Below are positions 1 to 6,488 of a DNA stretch of 13,490 nucleotides, one piece after another. The DNA lies in assembly GCA_002482715.1 (NCBI GenBank), contig DLGN01000042.1, forward strand, positions 1 through 13,490, written 5' to 3'. Made by a program: the position numbers and the translations under genes. The notes below the pieces were generated by a model that was given only the letters and a program-made list of their open reading frames with translations, ran no database searches and was not told where the DNA came from. The DNA is from Oxalobacteraceae bacterium UBA7693. Its GTDB lineage: Bacteria; Pseudomonadota; Gammaproteobacteria; Burkholderiales; Burkholderiaceae_D. Within the stretch, counting starts at the first letter, position 1. The number at the start of each line of letters is the position of its first letter.

Positions 1-74
1 GCGCTAAGCAAGCTTCAAAATTAACGGTAAACCGCGAAGACATTGTATCTCTGCTACTTCAAGCTGCGGGTTAA
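1..74 (+). CDS. C-terminal end of an unidentified protein (partial)
   Basis: Only the third forward frame is open from the window edge; it runs from base 3 to a TAA at 72-74. The other two forward frames stop within 24 bases. It encodes 23 residues ending in EDIVSLLLQAAG, which looks like a helical protein tail. A strong hairpin terminator follows 46 bases later and fits the end of a transcription unit converging on fadD. I do not recognise the family from so short a piece. The open frame could also be chance. Confidence 0.4.
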   Translation, partial: AKQASKLTVNREDIVSLLLQAAG

Positions 75-115
75 GATGGGGATGGGTTTGCTCAGTATAA
101 GAGTATGAACTAGGC

Positions 116-153
116 AAAAAAAACGCCCGATCATCAGATCGGGCGTTTCGTTT
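116..153. terminator. Bidirectional intrinsic terminator between convergent genes
   Basis: A perfect 12-bp stem (121-132 with 137-148, core CGCCCGATC/GATCGGGCG) closes a 4-nt loop. Read on the minus strand, the stem runs into eight T residues (complement of the A run at 116-123), a classical intrinsic terminator for fadD, whose stop is 43 bases upstream. Read on the plus strand, it is followed by a weaker T-rich stretch (CGTTTTCT) and can end the gene at the left edge. The stem and U tract are directly visible; function is inferred. Confidence 0.9.
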
Positions 154-190
154 TCTCGGTAAGCAACTTACACCACAAACAGCATGTACC

Positions 191-1888
191 TTAAGCGCTA
201 TTTTTCTCATCACGCAAAACACGACGCAAGATTTTTCCTACGTTTGTTTTTGGTAATTCAGTGCGGAACTCGATGTACTTCGGCTTCTTATATCCAGTAA
301 ATTCTTCCTTGCAGAATGCCATCAAAGCTTCTTTGGTTAAAGCTGGATCTTTTTTCACCACGTACAACTTCACGGCTTCGCCCGAAGTTTCGTCTGGCAC
401 GCCAACACAAGCACATTCCAAAACACCTGGATGACCAGCAATCACACCTTCGATTTCGGTAGGATAAACATTAAAGCCTGATACCAAAATCATGTCTTTC
501 TTACGATCGACAATTCTGGTAAAGCCACGTTCGTCCATAATACCGATATCGCCCGATTTAAAAAATCCGTCTGACGTGAACGCATTTGCTGTCTCGTCAG
601 GGCGATTCCAATAACCCATCATCACTTGCGGACCACGAATTGCAATTTCACCGCTTTCACCAAGGGGCACTGGCTTACCATCATCATCCAAGATAGCAAT
701 TTCTGTCGAAGAAATTGGCAGACCAATACTGCCTGTGAATTCTTTCGAATCAGCGTAGTTTGCCGTTGCAACTGGTGAGGTTTCTGACAAGCCATAACCT
801 TCCGCAATCGCACAACCAGTCACGGCTTTCCAACGTTCCGCTACTGCTTTTTGTACCGCCATACCACCACCAGTGCAGCACAAATAACCAGAGAAATCCG
901 TGTTTGCAAATTCGGAATTGTTTAAGAGTGCGTTATACAAAGTATTCACGGCTGGGAAAATATTGATTTTGTATTTCTTAAGCTCTTTGACAAAACCTGG
1001 AATATCGCGCGGATTTGGGATCAGCACATTCAAACCACCAATGCGCGTACCAACCATATTACATACCGTCAGCGCAAAGATATGGTACAGAGGTAATGCG
1101 CACACAAACACCAACTGTGGCGTTTCTTTATGCGCATCCATGCTCGGTTTTAGCCAAGCGTGATTCTGCAACACGTTTGCTACCACATTGCGGTGACTCA
1201 ATACCGCACCTTTTGAAACACCCGTCGTACCACCGGTATATTGCAAGAAGGCGACATCATCCAGTTTAGATTCGACTGGTTGAAACTTCATCGAAGCACC
1301 TTGCGCGACGATATCATTAAAGCGGAACGAGCCTGGCAAAGAAAACGCGGGGACCAATTTCTTCACATGGCGCACTACTAAATTGACGATCGTACCTTTC
1401 AGACCGCCCAGCAAATCACCCATTGCACAAACAACGACGTGTTTAACATTGGTGCTTGCAATCGAATGCTCTAAGGTGGTCGCGAAATTTTCTAAAACGA
1501 AAATTGCTTCCGCACCGGAGTCTTTTAATTGGTGTTCAAGTTCACGGTGGGTGTATAAAGGATTGACATTCACCACCACATAACCAGCACGTAAAATAGC
1601 CGCCAACACGACTGGGTATTGCAGTACGTTTGGCATCATCACCGCAACGCGCGCACCACGCTGCAAGCCTCGACTTTGCAACCAAGCACCAACTTTTTTC
1701 GACATCACATCGACTTGAGCATAAGTCAAGTACTTGTCCATACAAACATAAGCATTACGATCAGCAAATGTTTTAAACGCCTCTTCCAGTAAATGAACTA
1801 AGGATTTGTATTGGGTAACGTCGATTTCTGCTGGTACGTTTGGAGGATAGTGTTTCAGCCAAAATTTATCTGTGCTTGTTGTACTCAT
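191..1888 (-). CDS. fadD: Long-chain fatty acid--CoA ligase
   Basis: Activates free fatty acids to acyl-CoA with ATP via an acyl-adenylate, feeding beta-oxidation and lipid metabolism at the inner face of the membrane. The 565 residues carry the full ANL-superfamily set: the P-loop YTGGTTGVSKG at 217-227, the EGYGLSET adenine-binding motif at 363-370, the fatty-acyl-CoA synthetase signature at about 440-480 (DGFFKSGDIG, then DRKKDMILVSGFNVYPTEIE), and the C-terminal catalytic lysine K552 in KTNVGKILRR. Length matches FadD of E. coli (about 560). The ATG is preceded by GGAGA seven bases upstream. It ends at the strong terminator at 116-153. The adjacent upstream gene on this strand is a molybdoenzyme 352 bp away, so fadD probably has its own promoter. 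Exact chain-length preference cannot be read from sequence. No missing motif or frameshift seen. Confidence 0.95.
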   Translation of the reverse strand: MSTTSTDKFWLKHYPPNVPAEIDVTQYKSLVHLLEEAFKTFADRNAYVCMDKYLTYAQVDVMSKKVGAWLQSRGLQRGARVAVMMPNVLQYPVVLAAILRAGYVVVNVNPLYTHRELEHQLKDSGAEAIFVLENFATTLEHSIASTNVKHVVVCAMGDLLGGLKGTIVNLVVRHVKKLVPAFSLPGSFRFNDIVAQGASMKFQPVESKLDDVAFLQYTGGTTGVSKGAVLSHRNVVANVLQNHAWLKPSMDAHKETPQLVFVCALPLYHIFALTVCNMVGTRIGGLNVLIPNPRDIPGFVKELKKYKINIFPAVNTLYNALLNNSEFANTDFSGYLCCTGGGMAVQKAVAERWKAVTGCAIAEGYGLSETSPVATANYADSKEFTGSIGLPISSTEIAILDDDGKPVPLGESGEIAIRGPQVMMGYWNRPDETANAFTSDGFFKSGDIGIMDERGFTRIVDRKKDMILVSGFNVYPTEIEGVIAGHPGVLECACVGVPDETSGEAVKLYVVKKDPALTKEALMAFCKEEFTGYKKPKYIEFRTELPKTNVGKILRRVLRDEKNSA

Positions 1889-1907
1889 TTGTTGTCTCCG
1901 ATCTTTT

Positions 1908-2024
1908 TTATGTGGTTGTTAAACCGTCGATTGACAATCTAACCCCGGCCATCTCACTACATACATCTGCAACTGAATTCGCCTTATCAGCTTGCAATTT
2001 ATTAATCCGTCCTTCAAGTTTCAT
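1908..2024 (-). CDS. Possible small ORF (38 aa) just upstream of fadD
   Basis: On the minus strand an ATG at 2024 opens a frame of 38 codons to a TAA at 1908-1910, 19 bases before the fadD start codon. The product begins MKLEGRINKLQADKANSV and ends LSIDGLTTT. It is charged, soluble-looking and partly amphipathic, and I recognise no family. An in-frame TGA lies three codons before the ATG, so the frame does not extend upstream. The ribosome site is poor (only GAG near the start). It could be a small protein in the fadD transcript, a leader peptide, a remnant of a longer gene, or chance. Confidence 0.25.
   Translation of the reverse strand: MKLEGRINKLQADKANSVADVCSEMAGVRLSIDGLTTT
1910..1937 (-). 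promoter_or_regulatory. Weak candidate promoter for fadD with overlapping palindrome
   Basis: On the minus strand TTGTCA (complement of 1932-1937) resembles a -35 box, with a poor -10 candidate (CATAAA) about 19 bases downstream. The -35 candidate lies inside the 11-bp palindrome GATTG-A-CAATC (1929-1939), a size and position that would suit a repressor site. If this is the promoter, the 38-codon ORF would not be in the fadD mRNA. The boxes are weak. Confidence 0.2.
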
Positions 2025-2077
2025 CAGGGCTCAGGCATTTACTTTAATCTTGAGTTTCCTGTCGATTTTTTGAAAAC

Positions 2078-2129
2078 ATGAAGCACCAACACGATACACC
2101 AAGCGTTGCTTCATGACCATTGTTGGTGC
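2078..2129. repeat. Nested inverted repeats (two competing stems)
   Basis: Two perfect 8-bp inverted repeats interlock: ATGAAGCA (2078-2085) with TGCTTCAT (2107-2114), and GCACCAAC (2083-2090) with GTTGGTGC (2122-2129). They share bases 2083-2085, so the two stems cannot both form fully. CACCAA also recurs at 2097-2102, giving a second partner for TTGGTG at 2123-2128. No T tract follows on either strand, so this is not a standard terminator. It may be an operator or an mRNA structure between the two minus-strand genes. Confidence 0.55.
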
Positions 2130-2240
2130 AAATTAGCCGCGCAAAAAACCCTGAAACTGAGTAAGCTCTCTAGTAAATTTTGCAGCGCAACATAAAATAA
2201 GTTATGCGTGTCTATTCTTTTTTTTCGAAATCAAGCTTTA

Positions 2241-4319
2241 TCAAAGCTTCTCAACTTGCACCAAAAGATCGTAAAAAGTCGGACCACCACCCATGTCAGT
2301 TAAACGTTGATTTGTCACTTCATTGGCATTTTTATGATCTGATGCTAGCTTCTTCCACCAGATCGACAAAGCCACTACTAGCCCCACTTTCGCCTTCTCC
2401 GTAATTCTTGCTTTCGCCACAAAACTTCCACGGTCATTAAAAATTCTGACCATATCACCTGCCGAAATTTGACGAGCAGCGGCATCATCGGGGTGCAAAT
2501 CCAAATGTGGTTCGCCTTCGGTATCGCGCAAACTTTTTACATTCACAAAAGTCGAATTCAAGAAGTTACGTGCAGGCGGAGAAATCATGGCCAACGGATA
2601 TTTGGCGGCTAACTGTGGATTGCTAATCACAGATTCATAAGGTGGGATATAGGCGGGTAAAGGATCTAGACCGGCCTCTAGCATTTGCTCGCTATAAAAC
2701 TCGCACTTACCCGACGGTGTCGTAAAACCGCCATGCGCAAATGGGATTTCGGGCATCTGTAACTTTGACCATCCGGTTTGTTTTAACTGCTCCCAATTGG
2801 TATGCTGCGTACGTTCGTGTTGGTAGTTAAACGCGAGCGCACCGATTTCATCGTCAGACTCAGCAAAACATGGCTCATTGAAACCCAAGGCCTTCGCCAA
2901 TAATCGGAAAATTTCGGTATTGGGTTTGGATTCGCCCATCGGCGCAATCGAAGGATTACTCGCCATCATGTAACGATGTCCATACGCAGAATGTGCATCA
3001 AGATGCTCTAACTGCGTGGTCGCTGGCAATAATATATCGGCATAATCGGCAGTGTCGGTTTGGAAGTGTTCCAGCACCACGGTGAACAAATCATCGCGCG
3101 CAAAGCCTTTCGCGACCGCAGAAGAGTCCGGCGCAATCGCAACTGGGTTCGAGTTATATACGATCACCGCTTCGACCTTGGGCCCAAACTCATCCGAGCC
3201 AGGATGCAGCAAAGTATCGCCAACATCGCTCATATTGAGCGTACGACTAGGCTGCCCCTCAGGAAACAAATCAGGCCGTCCGAGCGCATCTGAATTCTTA
3301 ATGAAGCTACCCGACGAAGACAATAAAACACCGCCAGCAGCATGACGCCAAGCACCCACCAGTGCGGGCAAACAAGAAATATTACGCACCGCCATACCGC
3401 CACCATGTGTACGCTGCACGCCATAATTCATCCGAATCATGCTAGGCTCGCCACGCTTCGCACCTTCGCCATAATCACGCGCAAGCCCGATCACTTCCTT
3501 GGCTGTAATGCCACAAATGTCTGCCACTTTTTCTGGAGTCCATTCAGCGACGCGCTGTTGTAGCTGTTCAAAACCCAAAGTGTATTGCGCAATATAGTCA
3601 TGATCGAGTAAATCTTCTTTAATCAATACGTGCATCATGCCTAGGGCTAAAGCCGAATCTGTACCGGCGCGCACAGCAATGTGCTGATGACATTTTTCCG
3701 CGCTGAGAGAACGATAAGGATCAATCGCAATAATCTTGGCTCCATTGCGCTTGGCTTCTTGTACGCGCGTCCAAAAATGCAGATTCGATGCGATAGGATT
3801 GCCACCCCAAATAATGATCAAGCGCGCATTTTGTGTTTGTTCCACATCGGTACCAATCCGATCGCCTAGGGTGTATTTATACCCAACACCACCAGCTGAG
3901 GCACAAATTGTTCTGTCCAAAAAGGAAGCCCCTAGCTTATGCAGAACTCGCGCTGCCATGCTCTCGCCTTGAACCAAGCCCATCGTTCCAGCATAACTGT
4001 ATGGCATGATGGCTAAAGGATTGCGAGCAGCAATATCTTTCAGACGACTTGCGATCGTGTTGATTGCCTCGTCCCAGCTAATGCGCTCAAACTTACCTTC
4101 ACCTTTATTCCCGACGCGTTTTTGCGGATACAACAAGCGATCAGGATGATAAGTACGCTCAGTGTAACGTGCCACTTTGGTGCACAAAACGCCAGCTGTC
4201 GTTGGATGATCGGGATCGCCCTTCACCTCGGTTGCCACACCATCTTTCACGGTCACCAACAAAGCACAGGTATCAGGACAATCATGAGGGCAAACAGCAC
4301 GAACGACATTACTAGACAT
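2241..4319 (-). CDS. Molybdopterin-dependent oxidoreductase (DMSO reductase/formate dehydrogenase-like family)
   Basis: A 692-residue catalytic subunit of the Mo-bisMGD superfamily. The N-terminal domain has the 4Fe-4S motif C10-x3-C14-x3-C18-x27-C46. The pterin-binding core follows, with SWDEA at about 81, the segment RTICASAGG at 136-144 whose C139 is the likely molybdenum ligand by analogy with NapA, and WGGNP at 171-175. A C-terminal molybdopterin-dinucleotide domain covers roughly 575-690. I chose the ATG at 4319, preceded by AGGAAG five bases upstream; an in-frame ATG at 4376 would add 19 residues with no support. There is no Tat signal, so the protein should be cytoplasmic. No electron-transfer subunit, chaperone or cofactor-synthesis gene lies in the window, and the substrate cannot be told. 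Neighbours are fadD downstream and the divergent dsbB cluster upstream. Confidence 0.9.
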   Translation of the reverse strand: MSSNVVRAVCPHDCPDTCALLVTVKDGVATEVKGDPDHPTTAGVLCTKVARYTERTYHPDRLLYPQKRVGNKGEGKFERISWDEAINTIASRLKDIAARNPLAIMPYSYAGTMGLVQGESMAARVLHKLGASFLDRTICASAGGVGYKYTLGDRIGTDVEQTQNARLIIIWGGNPIASNLHFWTRVQEAKRNGAKIIAIDPYRSLSAEKCHQHIAVRAGTDSALALGMMHVLIKEDLLDHDYIAQYTLGFEQLQQRVAEWTPEKVADICGITAKEVIGLARDYGEGAKRGEPSMIRMNYGVQRTHGGGMAVRNISCLPALVGAWRHAAGGVLLSSSGSFIKNSDALGRPDLFPEGQPSRTLNMSDVGDTLLHPGSDEFGPKVEAVIVYNSNPVAIAPDSSAVAKGFARDDLFTVVLEHFQTDTADYADILLPATTQLEHLDAHSAYGHRYMMASNPSIAPMGESKPNTEIFRLLAKALGFNEPCFAESDDEIGALAFNYQHERTQHTNWEQLKQTGWSKLQMPEIPFAHGGFTTPSGKCEFYSEQMLEAGLDPLPAYIPPYESVISNPQLAAKYPLAMISPPARNFLNSTFVNVKSLRDTEGEPHLDLHPDDAAARQISAGDMVRIFNDRGSFVAKARITEKAKVGLVVALSIWWKKLASDHKNANEVTNQRLTDMGGGPTFYDLLVQVEKL

Positions 4320-4359
4320 GGTACTTCCTTTGTTTCTGAGATCATTGAGAAAATACGCC

Positions 4360-4400
4360 AATGAAATACCTTTCATTCAGCGATGATAGCGTGATGATAG
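4360..4400 (-). promoter_or_regulatory. Candidate promoter/operator of the molybdoenzyme gene
   Basis: Upstream of the start codon lies a perfect inverted repeat AATGAAA-TACC-TTTCATT (4360-4377). Beside it, GATGATAG is repeated at 4382-4389 and 4393-4400, exactly 11 bp apart, one helical turn. On the minus strand each repeat contains TATCAT, a fair -10 box. A TTGATG (complement of 4408-4413) lies 19 bases upstream of the downstream copy. The palindrome would then sit just after the transcription start, a typical repressor position. Repeats are directly seen; regulatory role is inferred. Confidence 0.35.
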
Positions 4401-4495
4401 ACTGCTTCATCAAACTCTGCCAGCTAGCAACAGGGGAACTTTAACGACGCAACGCAGTCACTTAAACCAAGCTACGCGAAAACATACCGACGACT

Positions 4496-4525
4496 TTGCG
4501 TAAAGACAGCTAAATCTAGTATGCT
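4496..4525 (+). promoter_or_regulatory. Candidate promoter for the dsbB-prmC-acetyltransferase cluster
   Basis: TTGCGT (4496-4501) and TATGCT (4520-4525) are 18 bases apart, about 55 bases before the dsbB ATG. An inverted repeat GCGTAA (4498-4503) / TTACGC (4525-4530) overlaps both boxes and could form an operator. The boxes match the sigma-70 consensus only partly. Confidence 0.3.
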
Positions 4526-4580
4526 TACGCCCTCGCGATTGAATATCGTTGAACATTATTGAAGCCAATTGGAACATGTC

Positions 4581-5081
4581 ATGAATCGTACAAAAGCACT
4601 CTTGATCGCCATCATCTTCGCCTGCCTTGGTTTGCTTGGCTTTGCGCTGTATTTGCAGCTGGTGTTGGACATGTTGCCCTGTCCTCTGTGCGTAATGCAA
4701 CGTTATGCATTCGCCTTAATTGCCTTAGTTTCTTTAGTTGCCTTGATCATGCCAAAGATAAAACGAGCTGCGATGTCTGCCAGCGTATTGTTTAGCTTGA
4801 TAGGCGGCGGTATCGCTGGCTATCAACTGTGGGCAATTGCGCAACCGATGGGCTCTTGCGGTGCAGATCCACTGTCCGACCCAATGAATAGCTTTTTTAT
4901 CGCAAAGTTGTTCCCTGTTATGTTTCAGGCCAATGGCTTATGCGAAACACCTTATGATCCTATTTTGGGATTATCCATTCCCGCTTGGGCTTGCGTCTGG
5001 TTTGTCGTGTTTGCGCTCACCGCAGTCTATTTGTTGGTGAACAAACCGAAGGAACACAGCATTTTTGCGAACAAGTTGTAA
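4581..5081 (+). CDS. dsbB: Disulfide bond formation protein B
   Basis: Inner-membrane quinone reductase that reoxidises periplasmic DsbA and passes electrons to ubiquinone. The 166-residue product has four hydrophobic segments (about 6-30, 42-57, 64-86 and 133-153). The first periplasmic loop holds the redox pair C34-P-L-C37 followed by R41, which matches the conserved arginine near the quinone site of E. coli DsbB. The second loop holds the other pair, C93 and C121. The ATG at 4581 is preferred; a TTG at 4569 would add four residues (MEHV) and gain nothing. The TAA stop overlaps the prmC start by one base (TAATG), so the two genes are very likely translationally coupled. A DsbA gene is not in the window. 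All four catalytic cysteines are present, and length is normal for the family. Confidence 0.95.
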   Translation: MNRTKALLIAIIFACLGLLGFALYLQLVLDMLPCPLCVMQRYAFALIALVSLVALIMPKIKRAAMSASVLFSLIGGGIAGYQLWAIAQPMGSCGADPLSDPMNSFFIAKLFPVMFQANGLCETPYDPILGLSIPAWACVWFVVFALTAVYLLVNKPKEHSIFANKL

Positions 5082-5932
5082 TGAATAAGTGGTTCTCAGT
5101 TGACGACAATATCGCGACTTGTCAACAAAAGTCCCCCTTAGATGCTCTTGAAACCCGCATGCTGTTGAGCCATGTGGGTGGCTTAAGTCGAGTTCAATTG
5201 ATCACACAAAGTGATCGTCACCTCAGCAACGAGCACATCGATGAACTAAACAAACTCGTGCAGAAACGGGTTGATGGCGAGCCTCTCGCTTACTTGCTTG
5301 GTGAGCGCGAGTTTTTTGGACTCAGTTTCAAGGTCAGTCCAGCGGTACTAATCCCTCGTCCAGATACAGAACTGTTAGTAGAGCTCGCCTTGCAACATAC
5401 GCCGCAAAACGCGAGCTTATTAGATATGGGTACTGGCTCCGGTGCCATCGCCGTTAGCATAGCGGTGCAGCGAGATGATTTACAGGTGTGCGCTTGTGAT
5501 ATCAGCACCGCTGCCTTAGAGATTGCCCAAATTAATGCTGACAATTTGCTAGTAAATCGCCACCCGATTACGTTTTTCGAGAGCGATTGGTATCAACAAA
5601 TCCCACAGCAATTTTTTCACACCATCGTTAGCAATCCACCCTATATCGTCAAAGATGATGAGCATCTAAATCAGGGCGATTTGCGCTTTGAGCCGATCAA
5701 TGCACTCACCGATCACGCGGATGGCTTGAGTGCCTATCGACAAATTATCGCTGGAGCGCCAAGCTATTTGGCACGGGGTGGCTGGCTGTTAATGGAGCAT
5801 GGCTACCATCAGTCACAAGATGTTCAAACGCTTTTGCGAGCGCATGGTTTCAGCGAAGTACAAAGCTGGCAAGATCTTGCTGGTATTTGGCGTGTAAGCG
5901 GTGGACAATGGGTGGGTGATGGACATCAGTAA
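5081..5932 (+). CDS. prmC: Peptide chain release factor N5-glutamine methyltransferase
   Basis: Methylates the glutamine of the GGQ motif in release factors RF1 and RF2 using S-adenosylmethionine, in the cytoplasm. The 283 residues show an N-terminal helical domain (1-85) with EPLAYLLGEREFFG (67-80), then a Rossmann methyltransferase with IPRPDTE (91-97), the SAM-binding DMGTGSGAIA (115-124) and the catalytic NPPY (185-188). The start at 5081 overlaps the dsbB stop and gives the expected N terminus. An upstream in-frame ATG at 4985 would lie within dsbB and add 32 unrelated residues. No clear ribosome site precedes it, consistent with coupling to dsbB. The C terminus, after the usual DLAG..RVSGGQW, carries a short tail GDGHQ overlapped by the next gene. 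The release-factor gene prfA, its frequent neighbour, is absent here. Confidence 0.95.
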   Translation: MNKWFSVDDNIATCQQKSPLDALETRMLLSHVGGLSRVQLITQSDRHLSNEHIDELNKLVQKRVDGEPLAYLLGEREFFGLSFKVSPAVLIPRPDTELLVELALQHTPQNASLLDMGTGSGAIAVSIAVQRDDLQVCACDISTAALEIAQINADNLLVNRHPITFFESDWYQQIPQQFFHTIVSNPPYIVKDDEHLNQGDLRFEPINALTDHADGLSAYRQIIAGAPSYLARGGWLLMEHGYHQSQDVQTLLRAHGFSEVQSWQDLAGIWRVSGGQWVGDGHQ

Positions 5933-6338
5933 CGACCAAGCGCGATTGCAAATTGATGTCATTCATCGATTTCTATCCAGCCAGAGCACCTGGGCAATCG
6001 GTATTCCACGTGAGGTGGTTGAACGATCCATCGTCAATTCGCTGTGCTTTGGCGGTTATGAAAATAATCAACAAATCGCTTTCGCCCGCGTCGTGAGTGA
6101 CTATGCGAGTTTTGCCTATCTCATGGATGTTTTCGTACTACCGGAGCACCGTGGGCGCGGACTGAGCTTGCAATTAATGAGGGCTGTCATTGCGCATCCA
6201 CAATTGCAAGGACTACGCCGTTTCATGCTTGCCAGCAGCAATGCACGCGGCTTATATCAACATTTTGGCTTTCGCCAACTAGCTAATCCCGGCATCATGA
6301 TGGAAATTAATGTTCCAGATATCTATACAAAAACATAA
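5919..6338 (+). CDS. GNAT family N-acetyltransferase
   Basis: A single-domain acetyltransferase of 139 residues that transfers acetyl from acetyl-CoA to an unknown amine. The acetyl-CoA loop is V-L-P-E-H-R78-G-R-G-L-S83, preceded by the beta strand YLMDVFV (67-73). The C-terminal part has the usual GLYQHFGF (111-118). It matches a common proteobacterial GNAT subfamily with the N-terminal pattern FLS..S.WA.GIPREVVERSI..SLCFGGY; members are mostly uncharacterised. The ATG at 5919 overlaps the prmC end by 14 bases. In-frame GTGs at 5901 and 5916 are alternative starts and would add up to six residues. Its overlap with prmC suggests co-transcription. I see no RimI-type features, so I do not call a ribosomal-protein target. 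Confidence 0.88.
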   Translation: MDISNDQARLQIDVIHRFLSSQSTWAIGIPREVVERSIVNSLCFGGYENNQQIAFARVVSDYASFAYLMDVFVLPEHRGRGLSLQLMRAVIAHPQLQGLRRFMLASSNARGLYQHFGFRQLANPGIMMEINVPDIYTKT

Positions 6339-6422
6339 ATTCTGCTACTTTCTGACGCACAATACGCTTTCTATCGCTTTTAGCCATAAAACAGCACCTG
6401 ATTTAAGCCTTGTCAAGACTGG

Positions 6423-6441
6423 CGCAATCGCACAGATTGCG
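6423..6441. repeat. Perfect palindrome upstream of tex
   Basis: CGCAATC (6423-6429) and GATTGCG (6435-6441) form a perfect 7-bp inverted repeat around a 5-base spacer, 47 bases before the tex start. TTGCGT at its right edge (6438-6443) could be a -35 box, with TTAACT 17 bases further as a weak -10. No T tract follows, so it is not a terminator for the upstream cluster. An operator role is inferred. Confidence 0.4.
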
Positions 6442-6488
6442 TATGATCACGAGCTTGATTTAACTTCCCTGAAATTTTTGAAACCCTT

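Larger units (their letters stand above)
1889..2240. other. 352-bp intergenic region between the molybdoenzyme gene and fadD
   Basis: This gap holds the likely fadD leader, a possible 38-residue ORF (1908-2024, minus), a small palindrome GATTGACAATC (1929-1939) and a nested set of inverted repeats (2078-2129). Just after the molybdoenzyme stop, AAGCTTT-ATC-AAAGCTT (2233-2249) could form a short hairpin that includes the stop codon. On the minus strand it is followed by an A run, not a T run, so it is not an intrinsic terminator. I see no RNA gene. Confidence 0.6.

Noticed and set aside
1840..2073. Plus-strand 77-codon frame starting inside fadD
   Set aside because: It is antisense to the fadD start, has no ribosome site and gives a low-complexity hydrophobic product; it is a shadow.
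2233..2249. AAGCTTT-ATC-AAAGCTT as terminator of the molybdoenzyme gene
   Set aside because: The stem is AT-rich and on the minus strand is followed by an A run, not a T run.
4985..5080. Upstream start for prmC, adding 32 residues
   Set aside because: The extension lies in another frame inside dsbB and is unlike PrmC. The ATG at 5081 gives the family N terminus and a TAATG junction.
4581..6338. A novel redox or defence operon made of dsbB, prmC and the acetyltransferase
   Set aside because: All three are ordinary housekeeping or common families with intact usual motifs. Overlap shows co-expression but not a shared new function.
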